Below, piece after piece: positions 1 through 9,782 of a stretch of 64,000 nt of DNA. The position numbers and the translations under genes were made by a program. Within the stretch, counting starts at the first letter, position 1; each line of letters starts with the position of its first letter. Below the pieces are notes generated by a model. The model had not been told where the DNA came from. It saw only the letters and a list, made by a program, of their open reading frames with translations, and made no database searches. The DNA is from Ignavibacteria bacterium (GTDB lineage: Bacteria; Bacteroidota; Ignavibacteria; OLB7): NCBI GenBank assembly GCA_020635205.1, contig JACKAE010000004.1, positions 310,001-374,000 of the forward strand. Direction: 5' to 3'.

Positions 1-47
1 CCGTCAGAAAGAGCTGGCGGGCGATCCCACCAGGACTGAGTCGTTTA

Positions 48-659
48 TCAGAGATAGAGGCCATGTGTGCGAATATACGAGATAACAGGCTCCGGGGTGA
101 GATAACGAATTGACTGTTCGGCAGCAACTCTGTTTCTAATCTCAGTACTTGAAATTTCTATTAGAGGTGAAGTGATTTTGCTGGCAATATAGTCGGGATA
201 TATCTCTGGCCAGAAATAACTACCGGGGCGTTCCCAGACAGCAACGTCGGCAAGCTGTAGGATGCTCTCCGGCTCGCGCCACGAGGTAAAGTCGCGGGCA
301 TTGTCACTTCCCATCAAAAGTGTCAACTCAATCTCTGGGTTCACCTCCCCAATCATTCTCAGTGAATCGACCGTAAAGCTAATTCCCTCTCTCTCAAGCT
401 CCAGATCAGTGAGGTAAAAGTGAGGATTGTCTGCAATACTTAGTCGAATCATTTCAAGCCGAGCACTCCCAGATGCAATTTTTCGCCCAGAAGATTTGTG
501 TGGTGGAATGTGGGCAGGCATGAAGAGGATCGCCCCAAGGTTAAGCTCCTCACGCGCACGTTCTGCCAAAATCAAGTGTCCGGTATGTATCGGATCGAAT
601 GTTCCTCCAAACACTCCAACTGAAGTGACTCCTGAAAGTGTTTGAACGCTACTTTTCAC
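48..659 (-). CDS. nadD: Nicotinate-nucleotide adenylyltransferase NadD
   Basis: Transfers AMP from ATP to nicotinate mononucleotide in NAD synthesis. The N-terminal nucleotidyltransferase signature GGTFDPIHTGH lies at residues 18-28, with both HxGH histidines, and the family ISST-EIR motif is at about 169-175. The length of 203 aa is normal for NadD. The start is GTG and overlaps the stop of the upstream DUF2064 gene as GTGA, which indicates translational coupling in the minus-strand run that starts at holB. The only oddity is a dozen extra residues before the first beta strand. Confidence 0.95.
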   Translation of the reverse strand: MKSSVQTLSGVTSVGVFGGTFDPIHTGHLILAERAREELNLGAILFMPAHIPPHKSSGRKIASGSARLEMIRLSIADNPHFYLTDLELEREGISFTVDSLRMIGEVNPEIELTLLMGSDNARDFTSWREPESILQLADVAVWERPGSYFWPEIYPDYIASKITSPLIEISSTEIRNRVAAEQSIRYLTPEPVISYIRTHGLYL

Positions 660-1411
660 TTCGCTTCTCCTCTGGTTGATCTCTGCTCTTTTCCTACGCT
701 AACGTTGAGAGTGCGAAGGATATCAGCAGTTCGTGGAGCACGTGCAGACAAATTTGGCTCGGCTGCAAGACGGAAGAGTGAGTGGACATCATCAACATCG
801 TACCACTCAGGAAGTTTGGCTATTGAGAGATTCAATCGCTCTGCTTCTCTTATCGTCTCACCGAACAACGTCTCTTGGCTCCAGGGCATCGACTGAAAAA
901 GTGAGGGGTAGAGTTGGTTCATGCCAATAAGGTAGTACCCCCCATCTGCTGCTGGTCCAATCACCAAGTCATTGCTACCAAGTAGATCAAAAGCCTGAAG
1001 CAAGAACTCATCTGGAAGTGTAGGGTGGTCGGTTCCGATAGCACAAACCGCTCCAGATGCCTCGTAGAATGCCCTACCGAACCCAGCAGAAAGGCGTTCC
1101 CCAAGATCATCTCCAGACTGAATCCCAACCTTCAGCAGACGATCAATTTCGTTTAGAGAAGCTACTTCACTTTCAACAATCATTGAAGTGAATGCCTCTT
1201 TGTCACGCTCATCTGCTATCATGAGGTGCGTTTCGAAGCGCGCACTCTTCTCTACATACGTTGCAAGCGAGTCGCATAGGAATGCCCGATACAGATCAGC
1301 CGCCTCATTTGGTGTGAGGTCGGGCAAAAGCCTCGTCTTCACTCGTCCCGCCCTCGGATACTTCGCAAAGACGAGAAGCCGAGAATCAGGCTCCATTCCC
1401 TTTTCCCTCAC
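656..1411 (-). CDS. DUF2064 / TIGR04282-type glycosyltransferase
   Basis: A GT-A-like nucleotidyl/glycosyltransferase of the DUF2064 family. The family N-terminus is clear: VFAKYPRAGRVKTRLLP at about 14-30, the P-loop-like KTRL that contacts nucleotide. A GTDHPTLP stretch is in the middle and GPAADGGYYLIG, the DGGY hallmark, follows. Some relatives act in arsenosugar-type pathways, but substrate cannot be read from sequence. A second Met five codons in (MEPDSRLL) is an equally possible start. It overlaps the end of the PSP1 gene by 26 nt and nadD by 4 nt, so it belongs to one transcription unit. Confidence 0.85.
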   Translation of the reverse strand: MREKGMEPDSRLLVFAKYPRAGRVKTRLLPDLTPNEAADLYRAFLCDSLATYVEKSARFETHLMIADERDKEAFTSMIVESEVASLNEIDRLLKVGIQSGDDLGERLSAGFGRAFYEASGAVCAIGTDHPTLPDEFLLQAFDLLGSNDLVIGPAADGGYYLIGMNQLYPSLFQSMPWSQETLFGETIREAERLNLSIAKLPEWYDVDDVHSLFRLAAEPNLSARAPRTADILRTLNVSVGKEQRSTRGEAK

Positions 1412-2891
1412 CCTTCACTGCTTTGGCACTACTTACAACGTTCGAAGCTTGGGCTCCTTCCCCTTTTGGCCTTCCCCCCTTTGCTCCCCCTCCCTTCCGA
1501 TTTTTCTTGCGTTTGTTGCTTCTCCCTTTTTCCTCAGAGGCTGACTTAGTCTGATCTCGATTCTCTCCTCGATTTTCGACCCGGCTTTCACTTTTCCCTC
1601 CACGCTTCTTCCCACTTCGGCGCCCAGTAGAAGAGTCACTCCTCTTCTTTTTCGACTGCTCTGCGGTATTCCCTTGAGTTTGTGAGGTTTTCTTTTCCTT
1701 CACCTTCTCACTACTCCTCTGCGGTTCAGATGCTGAATACCCATCCTTTGCAGGTTCAGGGAGAGCTTCAGGTTTTGGCATCTTGCCTGCACGGAAGTCC
1801 TTGTATTGTTGCAACGTCAAAGATTCCCATGCTGAAGTCTCCACGTGGTAGAGCCAGATTATCTCCTTGAACAGGTCGATCTTCTGCACGCTCCCAACCC
1901 CAACAGTAGTTTTTACTGTCGATTCAATCGGTGGGAAACGTTTCATTCCTTCAACGTAGGTATCTATCTCGTAGAGTAAACAGCACTTTAACCTGCCACA
2001 CTGCCCTGAGAGCTTCGATGGGTTAGCGGGGATTTGCTGAATCTTTGCGTGATCCAGTGTGATATGCTCGTAGCGACCGAGGAAGGTAGTGCAACAGAGT
2101 TCTAGACCACAAATGCCGACCCCACCAAGACGTTTCGCAGCATCGCGAACGGCAATTTGCCGTAACTCAATTCTTGTATTGAAAATTGCGGCAAGGTCTC
2201 GAACCAATGCTCGGAAATCAATTCTTCCGTCGGCTGTGAAGTAGAAGGTTAACTTTTTTCTGTCGAATTGCCACTCGGCATCAACAAGCTCCATTGGGAG
2301 TTCAAAGGACTCAATCCGAGTTTTACAGACAGAATAGGCCTGACGCGACGATGCTTTCCCCTGCTCAATCTTCTTCGCGTCCGTTGGATCAGCCAACCTG
2401 AGAATCACTGGCAACTCCTCACCAGAAAGTCGTTTTGCTTTTCGTTTGGCGTGGACAAGTGAGCCGGTCATCGAAACGGCGGCCCACTCTTGTCCACTCT
2501 CGTGCTCAATGATTACTACATCCCGAACGCTCAAGGTCATTTCTGGGTCTTTGTAGAAGGCAAATCCCTTTCTGTTACCCGGAAAAGTAACCTCAACGAT
2601 ATGCCGTTCATCGTTGTACGTAAAGTTCGTTGCAATCAATTCGAGCAGTGAGCCTTTGCCACACCCTCCCGTTGCACACCCACTATCCGAACCACAATCT
2701 CCCTTTCCGCAGGAGTGAGAGCAGTTTGATTTGCGGGTACGCAAGGTTTCGGCAACCATCTGTTCGGAAAGATCCGTTGGATTATCCGTCGGCCCTTTCT
2801 TCCGCTTGTTGCGTGGTAGTTCTACTTCGTGTTCGTGGTGCGAATGATTGTGTGAGGTCTGTTCGTGTGTATGCTGTTCGGGATTCCCCAT
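1386..2891 (-). CDS. PSP1-domain protein, RicT/YaaT-like
   Basis: A cytosolic PSP1 C-terminal-domain protein related to Bacillus RicT (YaaT), which works with RicA and RicF and carries iron-sulfur clusters. The conserved core, about residues 85-360, includes the cysteine motifs GGVGICGLELCC and GQCGRLKCCL that define the family. The N-terminus is His-rich, followed by a Cys cluster near residues 57-78 that could bind metal. The last ~120 residues are Lys/Arg/Ser/Gly-rich, low complexity and probably disordered, possibly binding nucleic acid. Gap to holB is 12 bp. In Bacteroidota the PSP1 gene often neighbours holB, which fits. The Ric partner genes are not in the window. Confidence 0.9.
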   Translation of the reverse strand: MGNPEQHTHEQTSHNHSHHEHEVELPRNKRKKGPTDNPTDLSEQMVAETLRTRKSNCSHSCGKGDCGSDSGCATGGCGKGSLLELIATNFTYNDERHIVEVTFPGNRKGFAFYKDPEMTLSVRDVVIIEHESGQEWAAVSMTGSLVHAKRKAKRLSGEELPVILRLADPTDAKKIEQGKASSRQAYSVCKTRIESFELPMELVDAEWQFDRKKLTFYFTADGRIDFRALVRDLAAIFNTRIELRQIAVRDAAKRLGGVGICGLELCCTTFLGRYEHITLDHAKIQQIPANPSKLSGQCGRLKCCLLYEIDTYVEGMKRFPPIESTVKTTVGVGSVQKIDLFKEIIWLYHVETSAWESLTLQQYKDFRAGKMPKPEALPEPAKDGYSASEPQRSSEKVKEKKTSQTQGNTAEQSKKKRSDSSTGRRSGKKRGGKSESRVENRGENRDQTKSASEEKGRSNKRKKNRKGGGAKGGRPKGEGAQASNVVSSAKAVKGEGKGNGA

Positions 2892-2903
2892 ATAGGATAT
2901 GAT

Positions 2904-4070
2904 TTAAGGTACTACGAGAGACGATGCTCCTCTTTTCTCCTGAAGATAGCAAGCATCTGCGAGTTGCATTGTTAGCACCGTAAGAACTAACGGTGGCTGA
3001 ACATTTCGGTTGATTGCATTGATACTCCGTTCTACCGAGTGGATCATAGACTCGATGGGAGCATCTGCAAATTTCCCGTTAAAACTCCTAATGTCGTCAA
3101 GTTGATCCTGATTGACAACCAACGATTCATTATTGGTAAGGCGCAAGACGTAAGCATCGCGCAACCAGAGCGCAAGCAGTCCGAGCAACCGTTCTAAGTG
3201 TATACGGTCGGCTTTCGCCGTTAGCTGCTCGATTTCCTTGTGTGCAGCCACCGGACTCCGCTTTAAAGCCCCCCGAAGGAAGGCCACAATATCGAAGCGA
3301 AGTTGGTGAAGTGCTCCATCAATTAGCTCAACGGCACGACTGTAACTTCCATTTGCGAGCTTCGCTGTCAGTTGAGCTGTTGTCCTATCTACGTTATTGC
3401 GTACCTGCAAGGCTTCGGCAATCTCGATCTCGCTCAACTGATCGAACCGAACCTCTTGGCATCGACTGATAATCGTCGGGAGAAGCCCTTCTCTCTGCGA
3501 AGTTGTCAATATGAGCAAAGTTTTCGGAGAAGGCTCTTCCAACGTTTTCAGAAATGCGTTTGCAGCCTCCGCTCTCATCTGGTGGGCTTCGCTAATAATG
3601 ATAATACGCATTCCCGGTTCTGTTGAGGAGAGAGCGGCATCTCGCTTGATTTGTCTGACCGAAGAAATCTTGATTTGCTGAGCGCGAGGAATCGAAATGT
3701 TATAGTAGGGATCGTTCCCCTTCTTCTCAACTTCTTCTCGTATCAACGCAATTTCGTTGTCGGACAACTTCAGCATTGGCGAATCAGTTCGTCGATCTTC
3801 ACCTTTCGCCGATGGGAGCGCAAACACAAACTGGACATTTGAGTTCTGTAGCTCGGATGCGGTTCGGCAACCGTGACACTCACCGCACGCTTCTGCCTCC
3901 TCACCACGATTCTCACACCGAAGAAACTTTGCAATCTCAATTGCAACAGCATCTTTTCCGACCCCCTCAGGTCCAGTAAAAAGCCATGCGTTAGGTATTC
4001 TACCAGAGAGGAGAGCACCTTTTAGCAGTCGCTTTACACGTTCTTGTCCTATTACAGAACTCCAACTCAC
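2904..4070 (-). CDS. holB: DNA polymerase III clamp-loader subunit delta'
   Basis: Stator subunit of the replicative clamp loader. A complete AAA+ module is visible: Walker A GPEGVGKD at about 33-40, a four-Cys zinc knuckle (CENRG...CGECHGC) after it, the sensor/DEAD-like stretch SEAHQMRAEAANAFLKTLEEP around 160-180, and the SRC motif (SRCQEV) near 208. At 388 aa it is slightly longer than many HolB proteins. First gene of the minus-strand run holB-PSP1-DUF2064-nadD. Confidence 0.93.
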   Translation of the reverse strand: MSWSSVIGQERVKRLLKGALLSGRIPNAWLFTGPEGVGKDAVAIEIAKFLRCENRGEEAEACGECHGCRTASELQNSNVQFVFALPSAKGEDRRTDSPMLKLSDNEIALIREEVEKKGNDPYYNISIPRAQQIKISSVRQIKRDAALSSTEPGMRIIIISEAHQMRAEAANAFLKTLEEPSPKTLLILTTSQREGLLPTIISRCQEVRFDQLSEIEIAEALQVRNNVDRTTAQLTAKLANGSYSRAVELIDGALHQLRFDIVAFLRGALKRSPVAAHKEIEQLTAKADRIHLERLLGLLALWLRDAYVLRLTNNESLVVNQDQLDDIRSFNGKFADAPIESMIHSVERSINAINRNVQPPLVLTVLTMQLADACYLQEKRGASSLVVP

Positions 4071-4186
4071 AGTGGCTGATCCTCCCTCTTTATCTCAAGT
4101 GTTCGGGAAATTGTAGATTACCTTCTGCCAAACTTAGAGAAGGATGAGTGGAGATGCAAACAATTCGTCGCAACGAGTGAACTTTC

Positions 4187-4978
4187 ATGGTAAGAGAATT
4201 TGATCTGTCGGCCTTGCTACAGACCGCTTTAACTGCCGCCCACGAGGCGGGATTGGTGACTTTACGCTACTTCCGTTCGGTTGGACTTCCGATAGAAATA
4301 AAAGGAGATAGCTCACCAGTAACAATCGCAGATCGAGAAGCAGAGAAGACTATCGTGCAGATCGTTAAGTCTCGATTTCCCGACCATCAACTTCTCGGTG
4401 AGGAGTTCGGAGAACGTTCTGGCGAGGCTCCAGTACGTTGGATTATCGACCCAATCGACGGTACAAAATCTTTTATCTCCGGTGTGCCACTCTACGGAAC
4501 GTTGATTGGTGTTGAAGTAGAGGGCGAAGTCTCCGTTGGGGTTGTGTCGATGCCTGCACTTGGCGAAGTCTACTATGCAACTGTTGGAGGGGGAGCTTTC
4601 TGCAATGGAAGGAGTATACAGGTATCCCCAACGAGTGATCTCTCCGAAAGTGTGATCCTCACTACGAGCGACCGAAGTTTGCGGGTTGACAAAGATTCCG
4701 CCCAGAGGTACGACCACCTTGTTGAACGGACTCTGTTTCAACGTACTTGGGGAGATTGTTACGGCCACATGTTGGTGGCGAGCGGGCGGGCAGAAGCAAT
4801 GCTCGACCCTGGAATGTCTGTCTGGGATTCAGCACCACTCAAAGTAATAGTTGATGAAGCCGGAGGAGTTTTTACCGACTGGCAGGGTGAGCCAACAATT
4901 CATGGTGGGAGCGCAATTTCAACAAATGCACTCCTTAGCGAATCTATCCGCAACATTCTCGGAATTGGTACTCGATAA
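4187..4978 (+). CDS. Inositol-monophosphatase-family phosphatase, likely histidinol-phosphatase HisN
   Basis: A Mg-dependent phosphatase of the IMPase superfamily. The metal-site motifs are GEEFG at about 71-75, DPIDGTKSF at about 88-96 and WDSAPL near 212. The DPIDGTKSFISGVPLYGTLI version is typical of the HisN branch (histidinol-phosphate phosphatase) rather than true inositol monophosphatase, so histidine biosynthesis is the best guess. No other his genes lie nearby, which leaves the substrate open. Transcribed divergently from holB. Confidence 0.82.
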   Translation: MVREFDLSALLQTALTAAHEAGLVTLRYFRSVGLPIEIKGDSSPVTIADREAEKTIVQIVKSRFPDHQLLGEEFGERSGEAPVRWIIDPIDGTKSFISGVPLYGTLIGVEVEGEVSVGVVSMPALGEVYYATVGGGAFCNGRSIQVSPTSDLSESVILTTSDRSLRVDKDSAQRYDHLVERTLFQRTWGDCYGHMLVASGRAEAMLDPGMSVWDSAPLKVIVDEAGGVFTDWQGEPTIHGGSAISTNALLSESIRNILGIGTR

Positions 4979-5023
4979 GACTTACCCAAAATCCTGACTA
5001 ACACACGCGCCGATTCAATACGT

Positions 5024-5566
5024 ATGAATAGTAACTATGCAGTTCGGGAAGCAACGGCCCATGACGCCGAAGGGATCGCTCGAGTTCACATCGACTCGTG
5101 GCGAACAACCTACCGTGGCATTGTTCCCGATAACGTTCTGGAGAACATGGACTTCGCACAGAGGAGCGAACTTTGGAGGGAGCGGCTTTCGTCCGACCGA
5201 TCAAATAGATCAGGAGGGTTGATTCTTGTAGCAACAAACTTGGCAAATGAAATTGTTGGCTTTGCCAGTGGTGGGAAAGAGCGCGAAGGGAATATCCCAA
5301 GCGAAGCCGAAATCTATGCCCTCTATCTCCTAAAGGAATACAGTAGAAAAGGGATTGGTAGATATCTCACGCGGGAACTTGCCCTCCAACTACAACAAAA
5401 GAACTACTCCTCGATGTTGGTTTGGGTACTCGCTCGAAATCTGAGTCGCCAATTCTACCAGCACCTCGGGGGGGTTGAGTCTCGACGAAAACTCATTGAC
5501 ATTGGGGGAGAAGAATTCGAAGAGATCGCTTATCGATGGGAGAACATCTCAACTCTGCTACGTTGA
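5024..5566 (+). CDS. GNAT-family N-acetyltransferase
   Basis: A GNAT acetyltransferase of 180 aa. The N-terminal pattern VREATAHDAEGIARVHIDSWRTTY is typical of the family, and the acetyl-CoA binding loop is seen around EYSRKGIGRYL (Q/RxxGxG/A-type) near 105-115. The acceptor is unknown. It lies 45 bp after the HisN-like gene and may be co-transcribed. It converges on the M61 peptidase gene with only 15 bp between the stops. Confidence 0.85.
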   Translation: MNSNYAVREATAHDAEGIARVHIDSWRTTYRGIVPDNVLENMDFAQRSELWRERLSSDRSNRSGGLILVATNLANEIVGFASGGKEREGNIPSEAEIYALYLLKEYSRKGIGRYLTRELALQLQQKNYSSMLVWVLARNLSRQFYQHLGGVESRRKLIDIGGEEFEEIAYRWENISTLLR

Positions 5567-5581
5567 CCCTTCAACTATAGT

Positions 5582-7450
5582 TCAAATTTTTGCCTCAGCT
5601 TTAGCCACGCCATTCGTTAGTTGAGCTTCGCGCTCCTCTTCACTACGTCTACCACTATTTCCAAGCCACTTTTCAAATCGCTTCTGCTGATCTTCAGTCA
5701 ACGGCGATACGAGCTTTAGGGAGTATGCTGTGCGCTCAACGGGTTCTACTTCCGTTTCGTAGAGATACCCTTCGGCTGAGCAGGTAAGGCGGAGTGCTGC
5801 CCCCAGATTAGCATTTTCCATTACTCCTTTCCAGACTGCCATACTCCCGACACGACGACCATTAATGGCGATGATCTCATCGTCAACCCCAACACCAGCA
5901 AGCTCTGCTGGCGTACCGGCCCAAACCTTCGCAACGTGCAGACTCCCCCCCTCCTCTTTTACTCCAAGCCCAATCCACGTACGTGTCGAACGTGGTATCT
6001 CGATTCCATCTCCCAACATCTCCTTCTTTTCCTTCTTCTGCTTCCACTTCAGACCGAACGAATGGAAGATAGAAGCGGCTGGGAGTTCTTCCGTACTGTT
6101 GAGCCAGTGAACGAATGTCTTCTCGATCTCTACACCTGTTGCCTCGGAGATTACTTGGACAAATTCTTCTTCGGTAATACCGACCGCTGGGTTCGATTCA
6201 TATCGGGAATAGAGAGCACGCATTCCATCATCCAGCGAAGAGGTAGCATTCGAACGATCGATAATGTAGAGATCGAGCAATAGGAAGATGATTCCCCCCT
6301 TTAAGTAGTAGCTTGGGAATCTATTATGGGAGTCTGGCGTTGGATTGTAGAGTTTGACCCAGGCGAGGAACGAGCTATCCTTGATCGACATCACATTCCG
6401 TCCGGGAACATCGAGGAGTGCAGAGAGATGATCCTCAGCGAGTACCTTCAAATACTCATCTTGCGTAAAAAATCCGCTTCGATAGGAGATCAAACTATCG
6501 TAGTAACTGGTTGCCCCCTCGGCCAACCAGAGCATTCGGGTATAGTTCTCGTCGTGATAGTTAAAAGGGCCAAGTTCACGCGGTCTGATCCGCTTCACAT
6601 TCCACGTGTGGAAATACTCGTGCGTTAAGAGTTCCAAGAACTTCTGCATCTTCTTCTTATCGGCGAAGAAATTTGAGTCGAACATACTGACCTGTGAGCG
6701 GGCGTGCTCAAGCCCTCCGTACTGCCCCGGAAGCATGTGAAGGATGTAGACATAGCGGTCGTAGGGCATCACACCCCACATTGCCATCCCCTCATCAACA
6801 ACTGTTTTGGTCCGCTCAACAATCCACTCTGGGTCGAAATCCCCCGCTCCAGTAATCGCAATCTCATGCGTTGCACCCTTCCGCTCGTAGAAGGCGACAA
6901 AATGATCCCCTATTTCAACTGGTGAATCAACCAGAATATCATAGTTCAGTGCTCCCCACACACCCTCGGAGACGGGAGAGAGTGCCGTTGAGACATGAGT
7001 CCAATTGTGTTCTAACTCAACATGGTGAACTTCGTTCGTCCTGCCTTCAACGAACATCAAACAGTTGCCCGGATTGAAGAAGGCGTGAAAGCGATTGACG
7101 TGCGACTGCCTCACTGTTCTCTCGTTGGCGTAGTATAGATACCGAAGTTGAACTTCCCTCTCCCCCTTCGTCTCAACTTCAAGTCGATTCTTTGAGAGCC
7201 ACGTTGAGGGTAGTTCTTCGCCATTAGAAGTAACTGCCACAACATTCCCCTGCACTGCTACGAAATCCCTAATCTTATAGGATCCCGGCAACCAATTCGG
7301 CAGAGCGAAAATCAACTTCTCCGCGTCGGTTTCCACTCGCATCTCTATCTGCATCAGATGTTGCCCAGCCTGTGGGAATGAGATATGGTAGAAGATCTTT
7401 GCTTCGGAGTTCAGAAGTTGTTCGTCCCGTTGTTCGATTGTGTACGACAT
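5582..7450 (-). CDS. M61-family metallopeptidase with PDZ domain
   Basis: A zinc aminopeptidase-like enzyme of family M61 (glycyl aminopeptidase type). The gluzincin motif HEYFHTW is at about residues 277-283 and the third ligand glutamate lies in WLAEGATSYYD downstream. A PDZ domain follows near 470-560 (GVKEEGGSLHVAKVWAGTPAELAGV). The frame is open 90 nt further upstream, but MSYTIEQRDEQ is preferred as the start because the beta-rich N-terminal domain begins there and the upstream residues look non-coding. No signal peptide is evident with this start. The C-terminus is charged low complexity. Confidence 0.88.
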   Translation of the reverse strand: MSYTIEQRDEQLLNSEAKIFYHISFPQAGQHLMQIEMRVETDAEKLIFALPNWLPGSYKIRDFVAVQGNVVAVTSNGEELPSTWLSKNRLEVETKGEREVQLRYLYYANERTVRQSHVNRFHAFFNPGNCLMFVEGRTNEVHHVELEHNWTHVSTALSPVSEGVWGALNYDILVDSPVEIGDHFVAFYERKGATHEIAITGAGDFDPEWIVERTKTVVDEGMAMWGVMPYDRYVYILHMLPGQYGGLEHARSQVSMFDSNFFADKKKMQKFLELLTHEYFHTWNVKRIRPRELGPFNYHDENYTRMLWLAEGATSYYDSLISYRSGFFTQDEYLKVLAEDHLSALLDVPGRNVMSIKDSSFLAWVKLYNPTPDSHNRFPSYYLKGGIIFLLLDLYIIDRSNATSSLDDGMRALYSRYESNPAVGITEEEFVQVISEATGVEIEKTFVHWLNSTEELPAASIFHSFGLKWKQKKEKKEMLGDGIEIPRSTRTWIGLGVKEEGGSLHVAKVWAGTPAELAGVGVDDEIIAINGRRVGSMAVWKGVMENANLGAALRLTCSAEGYLYETEVEPVERTAYSLKLVSPLTEDQQKRFEKWLGNSGRRSEEEREAQLTNGVAKAEAKI

Positions 7451-7572
7451 GCAGTAGATGTTGTGAAAGAATGAGCAAAAGAGTTGGCTTATGTGGCCGC
7501 AGCAACTGGGGAATATCCTGATAAATTTCAGGAACTCCAAGTTCGCCCTATATAGATTCCATTTATGGATAG

Positions 7573-7600
7573 AAAAAGGCGCGAAGAGATTCTTCGCGCC
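7573..7600 (-). terminator. Rho-independent terminator after the flotillin operon
   Basis: A perfect 10-bp stem (GGCGCGAAGA and its complement) with a 3-nt loop, followed on the minus strand by five T residues. It lies about 70 bp downstream of the flotillin stop and upstream of the M61 gene. Confidence 0.85.
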
Positions 7601-7669
7601 TTCCAGAAGTTGAATCGGGTTTACGTACCACTAAATGGTGTGATACATAGCCTTCACTCATAACGTGAT

Positions 7670-9172
7670 CTACTGATCCTCAGTATGTTTCCAACTACTC
7701 TGTGAGTTATCACCACCATACTTCTCGGCGACACCCTTAATTAACTTCTCCAGATCGATCCCTGAGACGTTCTTCAACATCTCACCCGACTGCGCCATCA
7801 ACGTTGTCACGTAGTTGCTGACGCGCGCTGCTCCTTCTCCCGACCCAGTGTCGACAACTGTCAACTTGTCGATATGCTTCATCGGCTCGGCGATGCGTCC
7901 AGCAAACTCTGGGAGCATCTTCGCCACGATGTCGATGATCGCGGCTTGTCCATACTTCTCAAATGCCTCGGCAAGTTTTTCCTTTGCCTCTGCTTCGGCA
8001 AGTCCTTTCAGCTTTGTCACTTCAGCATCGGCAGTACCCTTTGCCCTTTCGGCATCAGCGATAGCAAGACCTTCCAACCGTTTCTGTTCTGCCTGTGCTT
8101 TTGCACTTGCTTCAATCTGGTATTGCTGTGCGTCTGCCTCACGCATCCGCCGTACTTTGTCGGCTTCAGCAGCCTGTTCTACGGCATAGCGGTCAGCATC
8201 GGCTTTCTTCTTCACCTCAGCATCGTACTGCATTTCACGACGCTTGATTTCCTTCTCTTCAAGTTGAATTTCCAAGTTCTTCCGAACAACATCCACCTTC
8301 ATCTGCTCCTCGGTCACTTCTTGCTGTGAGCGAGCAAGCTGTATCGCGTACGACTGATCGGCCTCCGCCTTCGCACGGTCTTGATCTTTCTTAAAGGCAG
8401 CAACCTTCAGTTCTTTCTCCTTCTCAGCTTCGGCAACATTGGTATCGCGCAGAAGTTCTGCTTTCATACCTTCTTCAGTTGCCACAGCTTTCTTTACGCG
8501 GGCATCCCGCAACGCCTCAGCTTCGGCAATCTCGGCATCACGCTTAACTGCAGCAATGCGTGGACGGCCAAGTGCGTCGAGGTATCCCTCCTTGTCGCGC
8601 ACATCTTTGATCGTGAACGACACAACTGCCAACCCCATCTTCTTCAAGTCCTTCGCTGCAACGGCCTGTACTTCTTGCGCAAACCGATCACGATTTTTGT
8701 AGACTTCCTCCACCGTCATCGTTCCAAGAATTGCTCGAAGGTGTCCTTCGAGAACTTCTTGAGCTTCTGCGCGAAGCTCTTGCGTTGGCTTTCCTAAGAA
8801 CTGCTCAGCCGCAGTGGCAACATCTTCTACTGAACTTCCAATCTTGATGATAGCAACGCCATCAACCATAATTGGCACACCTTGCTCGGTGTAAACTTCT
8901 GGTGTGGTAACATCCAGCTTGTGGGAGAGGAGCGAGATTCGCTGCTGCTTTTGAAAGACAGGAAGAATAAAAGCTCCACCACCACGCACAATTTTGATAC
9001 TCCGTCCAGACTCGTCAGTTGAAACGTTTGTCCTACCGAGGAACGCCCCAGTAACGAGCATTGCTTCATCTGGACTGACAGTTTTATAGCGTGACCAGAA
9101 GGCCATTGCCAAGACTATCAAAGCTCCAATAACAAGCAGTGGGATCAGAACAAATTCAGGAATGACTTCCAT
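7670..9172 (-). CDS. Flotillin-family SPFH scaffold protein
   Basis: A membrane-microdomain scaffold. One N-terminal transmembrane segment (about residues 6-25) is followed by the SPFH/band-7 domain to roughly residue 210, then a long coiled coil rich in Ala-Glu-Lys repeats (about 215-400) and a short C-terminal region with a G-x-GxG-AR stretch. The length of 500 aa is typical of bacterial FloT/YuaG proteins. An NfeD-like gene lies 62 bp upstream on the same strand, the usual flotillin partnership, so the two are probably one operon closed by the terminator at 7573. Confidence 0.93.
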   Translation of the reverse strand: MEVIPEFVLIPLLVIGALIVLAMAFWSRYKTVSPDEAMLVTGAFLGRTNVSTDESGRSIKIVRGGGAFILPVFQKQQRISLLSHKLDVTTPEVYTEQGVPIMVDGVAIIKIGSSVEDVATAAEQFLGKPTQELRAEAQEVLEGHLRAILGTMTVEEVYKNRDRFAQEVQAVAAKDLKKMGLAVVSFTIKDVRDKEGYLDALGRPRIAAVKRDAEIAEAEALRDARVKKAVATEEGMKAELLRDTNVAEAEKEKELKVAAFKKDQDRAKAEADQSYAIQLARSQQEVTEEQMKVDVVRKNLEIQLEEKEIKRREMQYDAEVKKKADADRYAVEQAAEADKVRRMREADAQQYQIEASAKAQAEQKRLEGLAIADAERAKGTADAEVTKLKGLAEAEAKEKLAEAFEKYGQAAIIDIVAKMLPEFAGRIAEPMKHIDKLTVVDTGSGEGAARVSNYVTTLMAQSGEMLKNVSGIDLEKLIKGVAEKYGGDNSQSSWKHTEDQ

Positions 9173-9234
9173 GATACACTCTCCTTGAAAACAAAATTCT
9201 CTACTAATTCCAGCAATCAGTCAGACGACTGAGC

Positions 9235-9759
9235 TTAAACATCAGCCGTTACGTAGGCTGTTCCCTCTCGCACTTCTACCACCACTACTGGTGTACCGGC
9301 TTCAATCTCGACGTTATCGTAGGCCTCGGCGATCTGATACGTCACCTGTGATCCGAATCGGACGACCACCTCACCACATCCATTAGCCGGAATCGGTATT
9401 GTCACCTCTCCCGGACGCCCAACCAACTCCACCATCGAGTACCCAATTGAGGACTCTGTATTCTTCATCGGCTTTACGTAAACGAAGAAGATGAGAATGG
9501 CGAAGAGGATGGCTCCTCCACTGGCAATCAGACCAGTGGTAACGACTGTTGTCGTCGAATACTTTGTCAACATCAAACCGATACCTCCGAAGAGAGTAAT
9601 CGCACTGACAATTGTCATCGGATGGAGGAAGTCGAGGCTGTCGAGTGAGATTGCGTCGAACAATCCATCGAAAGCATCACCGAGGAAATCGCCGATCAGC
9701 AGGGAGATCAACCCGAAGATTAGCCCTCCAATCAGACAGCCCCAATAAATGTCAAGCAT
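9235..9759 (-). CDS. NfeD-like/YuaF-type membrane protein with OB-fold tail
   Basis: A 174-aa membrane protein with three hydrophobic segments (about 5-22, 45-62 and 68-92) and a C-terminal beta-rich OB-fold domain (VGRPGEVTIPIPANGCGEVVVRFG...AGTPVVVVEVREGTAYV), the NfeD architecture. Placed directly before flotillin, it matches YuaF-FloT pairs known from other bacteria, and it probably helps stabilise or localise the flotillin complex. The central hydrophobic loop is rich in Asp/Leu (GDFLGDAFDGLFDAISLDSLDF), which is somewhat unusual. Confidence 0.8.
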   Translation of the reverse strand: MLDIYWGCLIGGLIFGLISLLIGDFLGDAFDGLFDAISLDSLDFLHPMTIVSAITLFGGIGLMLTKYSTTTVVTTGLIASGGAILFAILIFFVYVKPMKNTESSIGYSMVELVGRPGEVTIPIPANGCGEVVVRFGSQVTYQIAEAYDNVEIEAGTPVVVVEVREGTAYVTADV

Positions 9760-9782
9760 GGCATTCCTCCGACGAAGTTTGA